Assembly: GCA_900546515.1 (NCBI GenBank)
Contig: URDG01000039.1
Location: forward strand, 1 to 22,984
Source of the DNA: an uncultured Eubacteriales bacterium
Lineage (GTDB): Bacteria; Bacillota; Clostridia; Oscillospirales; Oscillospiraceae
DNA: 22,984 bases
Direction: 5' to 3'
Position numbers and translations under genes: made by a program. The notes under the pieces are model-generated. The model worked only from the letters and a program-made list of their open reading frames with translations, was not told the origin of the DNA and did not search any database. Numbering within the stretch: the first letter of the stretch is position 1; the number at the start of each line of letters is the position of its first letter. Of this stretch, positions 6,661 to 13,888 are shown piece after piece.

Positions 6661-8013
6661 ATGGTGAAAACTGAGACGGTCAAAACTAATCTGATGACGG
6701 ACGGGAGCATCCCGAAGAAGATATTCTGGTTTGCGGTTCCGCTCATTCTGGGAAATCTGCTGCAGCAGCTGTATAATACGGCGGATTCGGTCATAGTCGG
6801 CAACTTTGTCGGAAGCAATGCGCTGGCGGCTGTCGGTTCAAGCGGCTCGCTTATAAATCTGCTTATTGCATTCTGTCAGGGCGCATCCGTCGGCGCCGGT
6901 GTGGTCATCGCGCAGTATATGGGAGCGGAGAGCAGCAAGAACGTCCATGAGGCGGTGCATACGGCCATGGCGATAGTGCTGATACTCGGCGTCGTGCTGT
7001 CGGCGGCGGGAATATTCCTCAGCCGCCCGCTGCTCATATTGATGGATACTCCCGAGGAGGTACTGAGCGACTCCGTAACATATCTGCAAATATACTTCGG
7101 CGGCGCGATATTCAACGTGGTATATAACATGACGGCAGCTATACTCAATGCCGCCGGGAACTCCAAGCGTTCGCTGTTATACCTTGCAAGCGCTTCCGTT
7201 ACGAATATCGTGCTAGACCTTCTGCTTGTCAAAAGCATGGGAGTCGCGGGTGCGGCGATAGCGACCGACGCAAGCCAGCTCGTGTCATGCGTGCTGTCAA
7301 TGCGCTTCCTTATGCGCACGAATGAGGACTACCGCATAAATATCCGCGAGATCGGCATCAACCCGCGCATGGCGTCGCGCATAATCAGGATCGGCTTGCC
7401 GACGGGCATACAGAATATGGTCATATCGTTTTCAAATGCCGTGGTTCAGTCAAGTGTCAACGGCTTCGGCGCGGATGCAATGGCCGGCTTCGGCGCATAT
7501 ATGAAGATCGACGGCTTCAACATTCTGCCGGTGCTGAGCATAAGCATGGCGCTCACAACGTTTACGGGTCAGAATCTTGGCGCGGGCAAGTTTGAGCGTG
7601 TGAAAAAGGGCATATGGGTCACAATGATAATGGGCGTTGTGTACACCGTCGTGACAGGGGCGCTGCTGCTCGTGTTTGCCGATCCAATAATGCGCCTGTT
7701 CACAGATAACACGTCGGCAGTGGCCTATGGCAAGCTTGCCATGAAGTATTTCTGCCCGTTCTATTTTCTGCTGAGCGTTATGCACGGGCTCGCGGGCGCA
7801 GTGCGCGGCGCAGGAAAAAGCGTGCCGCCGATGATAATACTGCTGACAAGCCTGTGCGTGTCGCGTATCGTCTGGCTGAAGGCGATGCTGCCGCTGATGC
7901 CGGAAATTTCAACTGTTTACGTGGCCTACCCTATAACATGGGCGATAGGAATGGTGCTTATGATCCTGTATGCGTGGAAGGGAAAATGGCAGACGGCGCA
8001 GGTAAATCTGTGA
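6661..8013 (+). CDS. MATE family efflux transporter
   Basis: A 450-residue, 12-helix transporter of the multidrug and toxic compound extrusion superfamily. The first helix region reads IFWFAVPLILGNLLQQLYNTAD, followed by SVIVGNFVGSNALAAVGSSG, both highly typical of clostridial MATE proteins. The internal repeat appears as GLPTGIQNMVISFSNAVVQS in the second half. It uses a Na+ or H+ gradient to export drugs or metabolites; the substrate is unknown. ATG 6661 is preferred over ATG 6631 because it has AGAGG six bases upstream and places the conserved MTDGSIPKK segment normally. It is divergent from the helicase gene and closed by a terminator at 8028, so it is a single-gene unit. Intact. Confidence 0.92.
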   Translation: MVKTETVKTNLMTDGSIPKKIFWFAVPLILGNLLQQLYNTADSVIVGNFVGSNALAAVGSSGSLINLLIAFCQGASVGAGVVIAQYMGAESSKNVHEAVHTAMAIVLILGVVLSAAGIFLSRPLLILMDTPEEVLSDSVTYLQIYFGGAIFNVVYNMTAAILNAAGNSKRSLLYLASASVTNIVLDLLLVKSMGVAGAAIATDASQLVSCVLSMRFLMRTNEDYRINIREIGINPRMASRIIRIGLPTGIQNMVISFSNAVVQSSVNGFGADAMAGFGAYMKIDGFNILPVLSISMALTTFTGQNLGAGKFERVKKGIWVTMIMGVVYTVVTGALLLVFADPIMRLFTDNTSAVAYGKLAMKYFCPFYFLLSVMHGLAGAVRGAGKSVPPMIILLTSLCVSRIVWLKAMLPLMPEISTVYVAYPITWAIGMVLMILYAWKGKWQTAQVNL

Positions 8014-8027
8014 ATACGGTCCTGAAT

Positions 8028-8064
8028 ATCAGAGGCGCGGTAATTGACCGTGCCTCTGATTTTT
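8028..8064 (+). terminator. Intrinsic terminator after the MATE gene
   Basis: Arms 8028-8040 and 8048-8060 (ATCAGAGGCRCGG) pair over 13 positions with one wobble and a 7-base loop, followed by TTTTC. Confidence 0.85.
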
Positions 8065-8170
8065 CGACTTTTTTGCATGTAATAATGTACAAAACAGGGC
8101 TGGTATTTCAGACGTATTTGCAATATTAAACAAAAATGAATTTTAAGGGTTTTATATGCCGGATTAAATG

Positions 8171-8199
8171 TTGACACGGAGAACATGCAGTGCTAGCAT
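8171..8199 (+). promoter_or_regulatory. Promoter of the lysine-riboswitch operon
   Basis: A consensus TTGACA (8171-8176), exactly 17 bases, then TAGCAT (8194-8199) with an extended TGC in front. Transcription should begin near 8206, giving a leader of about 317 nucleotides before ATG 8523. Confidence 0.8.
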
Positions 8200-8231
8200 A
8201 CACCCATCATCGCAATAAGGGCAGACCTCTT

Positions 8232-8285
8232 ATGACGGTGTGCAAAAAAGTAAAATTGCTGCGTACAGAACAGCGCAGGAGATAG
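8232..8285 (+). CDS. Possible basic leader peptide MTVCKKVKLLRTEQRRR
   Basis: A 17-codon reading frame inside the riboswitch leader encodes a peptide with three Lys and four Arg. AAGGG at 8217-8221 lies ten bases before its ATG. Its TAG stop (8283-8285) falls inside the 5' strand of riboswitch stem P1 (GATAG, 8281-8285). The Shine-Dalgarno-like bases sit in one arm of a small hairpin (ATAAGGG/CCTCTTAT, about 8216-8233) whose other arm reaches the start codon. This may be chance, but Lys/Arg-rich codons upstream of a lysine sensor are what an attenuator peptide would show. Confidence 0.3.
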   Translation: MTVCKKVKLLRTEQRRR

Positions 8286-8444
8286 AGGAGCGGTTGACAA
8301 CAGTAGGCGGCTGCACATGTCGGGCAGACAGCAGCCGGTGAAAGGGGATACCGCCGAAGTGAAATGCACCGCCCATGCATTTTGCTGGTATTGCGGATAA
8401 TATCCGCGGTACTGTCACATTTTTTCGATGTGGAGAGCTATCAT
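8279..8444 (+). promoter_or_regulatory. Lysine riboswitch (L-box) aptamer
   Basis: Sequence and structure match the L-box. GATAGAGGAGC opens the aptamer (P1 5' strand GATAG 8281-8285, paired with CTATC 8438-8442). P2 top is GGCTGC 8309-8314 with GCAGCC 8331-8336. The conserved block GAAAGGGGATACCGCCGAAG spans 8340-8359. P3 is AAATGCA/TGCATTT (8362-8368, 8376-8382), followed by GCTGG. P4 is GCGGAT/ATCCGC (8393-8398, 8402-8407). ACTGTCA and P5 CACAT/ATGTG (8416-8420, 8428-8432) lead into GGAGAGCTATC. From known L-boxes, lysine binding stabilises P1 and usually turns the downstream gene off. The downstream gene is an NhaC-family carrier, a recorded L-box target type. Confidence 0.95.
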
Positions 8445-8494
8445 GACAGTGTTTTTTCCGGCGTCATGGGCTCAGGCCTCATGGCGCTGTTTTT
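8411..8494 (+). terminator. Expression platform of the lysine riboswitch
   Basis: A strong terminator hairpin has arms 8459-8470 and 8478-8489 (12 pairs, several wobbles, 7-base loop) followed by TTTTTATT. A competing pairing, TCATGAC (8441-8447) with GTCATGG (8463-8469), would break its left arm and overlaps the last bases of P1, so it is a plausible antiterminator. A second option is ACTGTCA (8411-8417) with TGACAGT (8444-8450) directly before six T, which would use aptamer bases. The first scheme gives the usual lysine-off behaviour. Which one operates cannot be settled by eye. Confidence 0.7.
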
Positions 8495-8522
8495 ATTGCG
8501 GCAGAGAAAGGGAGAAAAGAAA

Positions 8523-10049
8523 ATGTTTGTTGGCACAATCTGGTCCATCGTACCTCCGCTCTTTGCAATAGTGCTCGCACTGCTGACAAAGCAGGTGTAT
8601 CTGTCCCTGTTCGCGGGCGCGTTTCTCGGCGCGATGTTCGTCTCCAATTTCACGGTCTGGGGGACGTTTGACGCAATATTCAGCACCATGGCGGATAATA
8701 TAGACCTGAATATCCTTATATTTGACGTCATGCTTGGCATGATAATCGTCCTGCTCGGCCGCAGCGGCGGCTCGAACGCCTACGGCAAATGGGCCAGCCG
8801 CCGTATAAAGGACCGCCGCGGCGCAATGCTTGCGACCTCCGCACTCGGCGTGCTGATCTTTGTGGACGATTATTTCAACTGCCTCACCGTCGGCAGCATC
8901 ATGCGCCCTGTCACCGACCGCCACGGCGTTTCCCGTGCAAAGCTCGCGTATCTCATAGACGCGACTGCGGCGCCCGTGTGCATCCTCGCACCCGTGTCCA
9001 GCTGGGCGGCAGCCGTCAGCTCCTATATTCCCGAGGGCTACGACATCAACGGCTTTGCAATGTTCATTCAGGCGATCCCGTATAACTTCTACGCGATATT
9101 CACGCTTGTCATGGTCTTTGTGACCTCCATCTTCCTCATAGATTTCGGCCGTATGAAAAAGCACGAGCGCAACGCGCAGAACGGAGACCTCTTCACCGAG
9201 GGCACAAATGACTACGCCGAGGCAGACGCCGCAATCGAAAGCGGCAGCGATAAGGGAAAGGTCATCGACCTTATACTGCCTGTTCTCGTGCTTATCGTTG
9301 CATCTGTCGGCGCAATGATATTCACCGGCTACCAGTCCGGCGCGGAGAGCTTTGTCGACGCGTTTGCAAACTGCAACGCCTCCTACAGCCTCGTGTTCGG
9401 CACAACGGTAACGATCATCTTCATGGCTCTGCTGTACCTCCCGCGCAAGGTCGTCGATTTCAACTACTTCTGCAATGCCATAGTGGACGGCTTCAAGATC
9501 ATGGTCCCTGCCGTCACCGTGCTTGTGCTTGCATGGACGCTCAAGGGCATAACCGGCCTTCTTGACGTTGCCGGCTTCGTGCAGGGCGTGTTTGCAGGAA
9601 GCAGCGCAGTCGGCATCATGCCGCTGCTGGTATTCGTTGTCGCAGTGTTCCTTGGCTTCTCTACAGGTACCTCGTGGGGTACCATGGGTATACTTATCCC
9701 GATAGTTGTCCCCATGTTCTACGGTGTTGATTATGAGCTCATGCTCATCTGCGTCTCCGCGATTATGGCCGGCGCAGTCTGCGGCGACCATATCTCCCCA
9801 ATCTCCGACACCACGATCATGTCCTCCACCGGCGCACAGTGCAACCACATCAACCACGTCCGCACCCAGATGGAGTATGCGGCGGTCGTCATAGCGGTTT
9901 CTGCTCTGACCTATGTGTTCGCGGGCTTTGTGCGCAGCGCATGGTTGTCTCTGCTCGTCGGACTTGCTCTGCTTTCGGCCACACTCTTTGCCGTCAAAAA
10001 GTACAGCGACAGGCATGACGCGGCTGAAGCCGCCGAAGCTAAGGCATGA
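8523..10049 (+). CDS. lysW: NhaC-family transporter, probable lysine permease under lysine riboswitch control
   Basis: A 508-residue polytopic carrier of the NhaC antiporter family. Landmarks are the early helices (IWSIVPPLFAIVLALLTKQVYLSLF), GVLIFVDDYFNCLTVGSIMRP with its membrane acidic pair, ATAAPVCILAPVSSWAA, and the signature GDHISPISDTTIMSSTGAQC near residues 422-441. ATG 8523 has AGGGAG eight bases upstream; an in-frame extension upstream lies within the riboswitch and must be wrong. Several NhaC-type genes preceded by L-boxes have been proposed to import lysine (the LysW group), so lysine uptake is a better guess than Na+/H+ exchange. That assignment is inference from the leader. The stop overlaps the start of the next gene as ATGA. 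Intact. Confidence 0.88.
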   Translation: MFVGTIWSIVPPLFAIVLALLTKQVYLSLFAGAFLGAMFVSNFTVWGTFDAIFSTMADNIDLNILIFDVMLGMIIVLLGRSGGSNAYGKWASRRIKDRRGAMLATSALGVLIFVDDYFNCLTVGSIMRPVTDRHGVSRAKLAYLIDATAAPVCILAPVSSWAAAVSSYIPEGYDINGFAMFIQAIPYNFYAIFTLVMVFVTSIFLIDFGRMKKHERNAQNGDLFTEGTNDYAEADAAIESGSDKGKVIDLILPVLVLIVASVGAMIFTGYQSGAESFVDAFANCNASYSLVFGTTVTIIFMALLYLPRKVVDFNYFCNAIVDGFKIMVPAVTVLVLAWTLKGITGLLDVAGFVQGVFAGSSAVGIMPLLVFVVAVFLGFSTGTSWGTMGILIPIVVPMFYGVDYELMLICVSAIMAGAVCGDHISPISDTTIMSSTGAQCNHINHVRTQMEYAAVVIAVSALTYVFAGFVRSAWLSLLVGLALLSATLFAVKKYSDRHDAAEAAEAKA

Positions 10050-10657
10050 GCAGGATATTATCCGTTTCGTATCTGGATCAGTCCAAGGCTGCGCCGACAG
10101 GCTGCGAGAGCGTTACAGCCGTAATGCTCCTCAACTATCTCGGAATCGACATGAGCATCCGTGAGTTTGTCGACAAGCATCTGCCGAAAGGCGATTTTCA
10201 CACGGAAAACGGCGTGCTGTACGGGCCGTCGCCGTATGATTGTTTTGTCGGCGACCCGTACTCGCCGGACGCGATGGGCTGCTATGCGCCCGTGATACGT
10301 TCGGTGCTGCAAGATATACTCGGCGCCGGGTATACTGTCACCGATGAGACGGGCCGCGATGTAGAGAGCCTTGTCTCGGAGTATATCGACGGCGAGGGCA
10401 TGCCGGTCGTCCTTTGGGCGACGATAGACCTCAAGCTCGCCATAGAAGGGCCGTACTGGAAGCTTGACGGCAGCGGCGAGGACTTTACATGGTGGTCGAA
10501 TGAGCACTGCATGCTTCTCACCGGCTATGACGGTGCGGATTATATCTTCAACGACCCGTGGAACAATAACGGCGTGATACGCTATGACCGCGAGCTTGTG
10601 AAAAAACGCCACGCCGAGCAGCACATGCAGGCTGTCGGCGTGAAAAAGAATAAATGA
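10046..10657 (+). CDS. C39-like papain-fold protein, cytosolic, coupled to the lysine carrier
   Basis: A 203-residue protein of the peptidase C39-like type. All elements of a papain-like site are visible: Gln12 (oxyanion), Cys20 in PTGCES, His154 in NEHCMLLTGYD and Asn169/Asp170 in FNDPW. Most relatives carry a signal peptide or anchor and act outside the cell; this one begins MSRILSVSYLDQSKAAPTGC with no export signal, so it should stay in the cytosol. Its ATG overlaps the transporter stop (ATGA), which implies translational coupling and lysine-responsive expression. It might process a peptide or isopeptide linked to lysine metabolism, or regulate the carrier; neither can be shown here. A strong terminator follows. 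Confidence 0.82.
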   Translation: MSRILSVSYLDQSKAAPTGCESVTAVMLLNYLGIDMSIREFVDKHLPKGDFHTENGVLYGPSPYDCFVGDPYSPDAMGCYAPVIRSVLQDILGAGYTVTDETGRDVESLVSEYIDGEGMPVVLWATIDLKLAIEGPYWKLDGSGEDFTWWSNEHCMLLTGYDGADYIFNDPWNNNGVIRYDRELVKKRHAEQHMQAVGVKKNK

Positions 10658-10662
10658 TCCAT

Positions 10663-10697
10663 TGCCCGCAGAGCTTTCGCTCTGCGGGCAGTTTTTT
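10663..10697 (+). terminator. Intrinsic terminator of the lysine operon
   Basis: Arms 10663-10674 and 10679-10690 (TGCCCGCAGAGC) are a perfect 12-bp stem with a four-base loop, followed by G and six T. Confidence 0.95.
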
Positions 10698-10796
10698 GCG
10701 GGGATGCAGCGCGCTTTCCGGCAAAAAACGCATCGGGCCGTGTATACCGTGGCGCGGGCAGGAAATACTGCTTCGTGGAAGAATGGGCAGAGACTA

Positions 10797-10825
10797 TTGA
10801 AATTTCACAGAGGGAGTGGTACAAT
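10797..10825 (+). promoter_or_regulatory. Promoter of gpmA
   Basis: TTGAAA (10797-10802), a 17-base spacer and TACAAT (10820-10825) preceded by TGG, an extended -10. Transcription should start near 10832, leaving a leader of about 66 bases with no obvious structure. The stretch 10698-10796 between the previous terminator and this promoter holds nothing I can identify. Confidence 0.8.
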
Positions 10826-10897
10826 ATACCTTGCAGTTAAATGTATTTAATCACACGAATTAGGTTTATTCTATCAGCATCAGAAAGGATGACATAT

Positions 10898-11644
10898 ATG
10901 AAAACATTGGTATTGCTCCGTCACGGAGAGAGCGAGTGGAATCTTGAAAACCGTTTTACTGGCTGGACGGATGTCGACCTTACGCCAAAGGGCGTGGATG
11001 AGGCCAGAACGGCCGGACGGCTGCTGAAAGCGGACGGGTATCATTTCGACGTGGCGTATACGTCCTATCTGAAGCGTGCGAACCGAACGCTGGCGTTGGC
11101 GCTTGAAGAGATGGGAGAGACGGACATTCCGGTCGTGCGCAGCTGGAAGCTGAACGAGCGCCATTACGGCGCGCTGCAGGGGCTCAACAAGGCGGAGACC
11201 GCCAAAAAATACGGCGATGAGCAGGTGCACATCTGGCGCCGCTCATTTGATGTGCAGCCTCCCGCGCTTGACCCGTCGGATGACCGCAGCCCGGCAAAGC
11301 AGGCGCTCTACAGTGATGTTGACCCGGCTGAGCTGCCGTTGACGGAGAGCCTAAAGGATACGATAGCGCGCGTTGTCCCGTACTATGAGCAGGAAATCCG
11401 GCCGCAGCTTGAGGCGGGAAAGCGTATCATCATTGCCGCGCACGGCAATTCGCTGCGCGCCCTGATAATGTATTTTGATAAGCTGAGCAGCGAAGAGATA
11501 ACAGGAGTGAACGTGCCGACAGGCGTGCCGCTCGTCTATGAGTTCGGCGACGGTGAGAATGTGCTGCGCAAGTTCTATCTTGGGGAACAGGCAGCGATAG
11601 AGGCGAAGATGCAGGCAGTTGCCGCACAGGGAAAGGCAAAGTAA
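10898..11644 (+). CDS. gpmA: 2,3-bisphosphoglycerate-dependent phosphoglycerate mutase
   Basis: A 248-residue glycolytic enzyme interconverting 3- and 2-phosphoglycerate through a phosphohistidine. The N-terminus MKTLVLLRHGESEWN carries the catalytic His9. ENRFTGWTDVDLTPKG, the ERHYGALQG motif with the acid/base Glu, and the second catalytic His in IIAAHGNSLRAL follow in the normal order. The length equals that of E. coli GpmA (about 250). ATG 10898 has AAAGGA eight bases upstream and gives the standard N-terminus; earlier in-frame starts would add an unsupported tail. Single-gene unit with its own promoter, convergent with brnQ. Confidence 0.96.
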   Translation: MKTLVLLRHGESEWNLENRFTGWTDVDLTPKGVDEARTAGRLLKADGYHFDVAYTSYLKRANRTLALALEEMGETDIPVVRSWKLNERHYGALQGLNKAETAKKYGDEQVHIWRRSFDVQPPALDPSDDRSPAKQALYSDVDPAELPLTESLKDTIARVVPYYEQEIRPQLEAGKRIIIAAHGNSLRALIMYFDKLSSEEITGVNVPTGVPLVYEFGDGENVLRKFYLGEQAAIEAKMQAVAAQGKAK

Positions 11645-11649
11645 AAAAT

Positions 11650-11687
11650 ACAAGCTAAAGGCCGGCTCACGCCGGCTTTTAGCTTGT
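11650..11687. terminator. Shared bidirectional terminator between gpmA and brnQ
   Basis: Arms 11650-11666 and 11671-11687 pair over 17 positions with one wobble and a four-base loop. Read leftward the stem is followed by ATTTTTTAC. Read rightward the GCCGGC core stem runs into TTTT within the 3' arm. It can serve both convergent genes and is best suited to brnQ. Confidence 0.85.
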
Positions 11688-11744
11688 CAAAAACTGTGAG
11701 TATACCGCTGGCACCCGGCGGCTGAGGCAGGGTAACAGACGGTT

Positions 11745-13100
11745 TTATGCGGTTTTGCGGCGGCAGTGCGCGAAGTGCGCTATAAGCCCAACGGCAAAGC
11801 CAGCGGCCGCCGGGCAGACCCAGCCAAGCCCGAGCGAGGCGAGCGGGAGGAAGGTATGCACGGCGAGGTTGAATTTTTCCAGATGCAGGGCAGCTATAGC
11901 GCCGTCAGGAAGCGCGGCGAAGAGGGCGCACACAGACGCGGGCAGCGTAAAGCCTATTGCCCAGCGGTAGACGCGGCGGTCATTGCCGAAGAGGCGGCCG
12001 GTGAGAGTCAGCGCGATGAGCACTACGGCAAGCGGGCAGAGGAACATCAGCACGGGGACCGCAAATTCGATTATCGCGTTGAGCCCGACATTGGCAATGA
12101 GAAATGAGACCGATGAGAATATTATTGCCCAGCCGCGATAGCCTGTGCTTTTCGGGAAGAGCTGTGTGAAGGTCTCGGCGCAGCTTGTAGTCAGTCCGAC
12201 TGCGGTTTTCAGGCATGCGAGAGTGACTGTTGCAGCGAGTATTATAAGGCCGAAGCTTCCGAGATAGTGCTGTGCGATCTGCGCCAGCGCTATACCGCCG
12301 TTATCGCTCGTCTCGAATATTCCGCGGCTCTGCGCACCGACGACGGTCACAGCAAGGTAGATGAACGCCATCAGCAGACAGCTGAAAATGCCCGCGCGTA
12401 CCGTGCATACCGAAATATCTTCCGCACGCTCCACACCGAGACCGCGGATGACCTGAATAACAACGATGCCGAAAGCGAGCGACGCGAGCACGTCCATAGT
12501 GTTATAGCCCTCTAAAATACCGGTGAAAAACGGGTGAACGGCGTAATCGCCGGAGGGGACGATGCTGAAAGCGGAAGCGGCAGGGGACAGCAGTGCCACG
12601 ATAACGAGCACAGCCAGAAACAGCAGGAACACGGGATTGAGCACCTTGCCGACATAGACGAGTATTTTTCCGGGGTTAAGGGAGAAGAAAAGCACTGCGG
12701 CAAAGAACGCTGCTGAAAAGAGCATAAGGTAGAGCTTCGCGTGTCCGGCGGGGAGTACGTTCTCAAGGCCGACGGTGAATGACACGGTCGCACAGCGCGG
12801 TATGCAGAAAAAGGGACCGATGGTCAGGTATAAAAGACAGGTGAAAAATACGGCATATGGCCGGCTGACGCGCATGGAAAGCTCATACAATCCGCTGCAC
12901 TTGCTGATACCGAGCGCGGCGACGCCCATCAACGGCAGACCTACGCCGGCGATAAGAAAGCCGATAACCGCCTGAATGATGTTCTGCCCGGCGAGCTGAC
13001 CCATGTGTACGGGAAATATAAGGTTGCCCGCGCCGAAAAACATTCCGAAGAGCATGCTGGCGACGTATACGTACTCTTTCCCCGTGAGATTTTTTTTCAT
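11745..13100 (-). CDS. brnQ: Branched-chain amino acid transporter, BrnQ (LIVCS) family
   Basis: A 451-residue permease with about 12 helices that imports Leu, Ile and Val with Na+ or H+. The N-terminus MKKNLTGKEYVYVASMLFG runs into FFGAGNLIFPVHMGQLAGQN, the family's most recognisable stretch. Later landmarks are IGPFFCIPRCATVSF, FFSLNPGKILVYVGKVLNP and GYNTMDVLASLAFGIVV, all typical of BrnQ. ATG 13100 has GAGAGGA eight or nine bases upstream; an earlier in-frame ATG would add 27 residues unlike the family. A long hairpin lies in its leader (13133-13181). No T-box or branched-chain leader peptide was seen. Single-gene unit ending at the shared terminator. Intact. Confidence 0.94.
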   Translation of the reverse strand: MKKNLTGKEYVYVASMLFGMFFGAGNLIFPVHMGQLAGQNIIQAVIGFLIAGVGLPLMGVAALGISKCSGLYELSMRVSRPYAVFFTCLLYLTIGPFFCIPRCATVSFTVGLENVLPAGHAKLYLMLFSAAFFAAVLFFSLNPGKILVYVGKVLNPVFLLFLAVLVIVALLSPAASAFSIVPSGDYAVHPFFTGILEGYNTMDVLASLAFGIVVIQVIRGLGVERAEDISVCTVRAGIFSCLLMAFIYLAVTVVGAQSRGIFETSDNGGIALAQIAQHYLGSFGLIILAATVTLACLKTAVGLTTSCAETFTQLFPKSTGYRGWAIIFSSVSFLIANVGLNAIIEFAVPVLMFLCPLAVVLIALTLTGRLFGNDRRVYRWAIGFTLPASVCALFAALPDGAIAALHLEKFNLAVHTFLPLASLGLGWVCPAAAGFAVGLIAHFAHCRRKTA

Positions 13101-13132
13101 TATAACGTGTTCCTCTCTGGCGTAGTGTGAGA

Positions 13133-13181
13133 GTGCCGCGCAGTGAAATGACGTTTCAGCAGTCATATCACTGCGCGGCAC
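13133..13181 (-). promoter_or_regulatory. Long hairpin in the brnQ leader
   Basis: Arms 13133-13145 and 13169-13181 (GTGCCGCGCAGTG) are perfectly complementary, with five further pairs (ATGAC/GTCAT) inside after a two-base bulge. It lies between the likely promoter and the Shine-Dalgarno site and has no T-tract on either side. It is more likely an mRNA-stabilising or protein-binding element than a terminator. Confidence 0.6.
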
Positions 13182-13189
13182 AACTTAAT

Positions 13190-13218
13190 ATATTATCATA
13201 CGCCAAGGGAAAAAGCAA
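13190..13218 (-). promoter_or_regulatory. Probable brnQ promoter
   Basis: On the minus strand: TTGCTT (13218-13213), 17 bases, TAATAT (13195-13190). A weak match, but well placed just upstream of the leader hairpin. Confidence 0.4.
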
Positions 13219-13298
13219 TGCATTTTCAGCGCTGCGTCAATGAACCCGGCGGCCCTGCATTTTTGCGAAATGTTGAGCGGCATGAAGCTAATTGCGGT

Positions 13299-13386
13299 AA
13301 AAAATATTAAAAGGCGAACCGCCCCCCCACCAAATTAGCGGAGGTTCGATTCGCCTGGTGCAATTGGGGCTTACCCAATGACAGCA
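13299..13386 (-). ncRNA. Putative small RNA with own promoter and terminator
   Basis: On the minus strand TTGACG (13420-13415), 17 bases and TGT-TATACC (extended -10, 13397-13392) predict a start near 13386. The transcript would form ATTGGG/CCCAAT (13374-13379 with 13363-13368). It would then form an outer stem CACCA/TGGTG (13356-13360 with 13328-13332) and a terminal hairpin AGGCGAA/TTCGCCT (13350-13356 with 13312-13318). It ends in TTTTAATATTTTTT, an intrinsic-terminator tail. The two last stems share one base and may alternate. A run of seven G precedes the last arm. No reading frame with a Shine-Dalgarno was found inside. I do not recognise a family; it lacks the conserved SRP, tmRNA and 6S features. 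Confidence 0.5.
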
Positions 13387-13420
13387 TCTATGGTATAACA
13401 TAAAGCAGTGAAAACGTCAA

Positions 13421-13675
13421 TAAAAAAGCTTCTGCAGGGCCAAGCTAACACAAAACAAGAATATTCAAATTTTGGGAATACAAATATTTGCCGAATTCAA
13501 CGACTAAGCGCTTAATTTGCATTATGGATAAGCATAGCGACACATATGCCTACCCGCCAGCTGGTTTGAAGGCACCAACGAAAAACGCGGGAAAGCCGAA
13601 AAAATGAAGTAAATTGTAACAGCCGCAGCAAACAGATGGCGAATATGTGAGCCATTGAAGGAGGGGAATACTTGG
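13421..13675 (+). other. AT-rich stretch with no identified gene
   Basis: Nothing convincing is coded here. The best frame (13524-13607, 27 codons) has no ribosome binding site and reads like no protein I know. Composition is AT-richer than the brnQ and reductase genes on either side, which fits a small insertion carrying the CPCC gene, but no terminal repeats were seen. Confidence 0.4.
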
Positions 13676-13888
13676 TTGAAGAAGATGAAAGAAACAAATA
13701 AAGAAACAAATATAATGTTTTGCCCGGTGTGCGGAAAAACTAGCGTGGGAGAATATGACATATGCTGCAACTGCGGTTGGGAAAATGACCCGATACAGTT
13801 AGACAACCCGACCTTTAGTGGTGGGGCAAACAAAATGAGCTTAGAGGAAGCAAGACAGGCTTATAGCAGCGGAATACCAATTGAATAA
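13676..13888 (+). CDS. Small cysteine-rich CPCC-type protein
   Basis: A 70-residue protein with MFCPVCGKTSVGEYDICCNCGWENDP. The two CxxC pairs are likely to bind one zinc. They are followed by the family's second half, QLDNPTFSGGANKMSLEEARQAY. This matches the short cysteine-rich CPCC domain proteins of bacteria, whose role is unknown. The start is chosen as TTG 13676 because AGGAGGGG (13659-13666) lies nine bases upstream; ATG 13685 is 18 bases from that site and less likely. No promoter or partner gene is evident. Such genes are often scattered in accessory regions. Confidence 0.75.
   Translation: MKKMKETNKETNIMFCPVCGKTSVGEYDICCNCGWENDPIQLDNPTFSGGANKMSLEEARQAYSSGIPIE

Noticed and set aside
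8364..8522. N-terminal extension of the NhaC gene by 53 codons
   Set aside because: It would be translated from within the lysine aptamer and terminator; ATG 8523 has a good ribosome site and the family N-terminus.
8493..10016. 507-codon minus-strand open frame over the NhaC gene
   Set aside because: Antisense shadow with a His/Cys/Asp-rich nonsense composition; the plus strand holds a complete transporter with family motifs.
13101..13300. T-box leader for brnQ
   Set aside because: No conserved AGGGTGGNACCGCG-type T-box sequence or specifier loop was seen; only a plain hairpin.
13338..13360. tRNA-like T-loop (GGTTCGATTC)
   Set aside because: The flanks do not form a T-stem or acceptor, and no anticodon or D arm is present; the bases are better explained by the AGGCGAA hairpin of the putative small RNA.
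13524..13607. 27-codon plus-strand ORF
   Set aside because: No ribosome binding site, no recognisable sequence, and low-complexity K/P-rich end.
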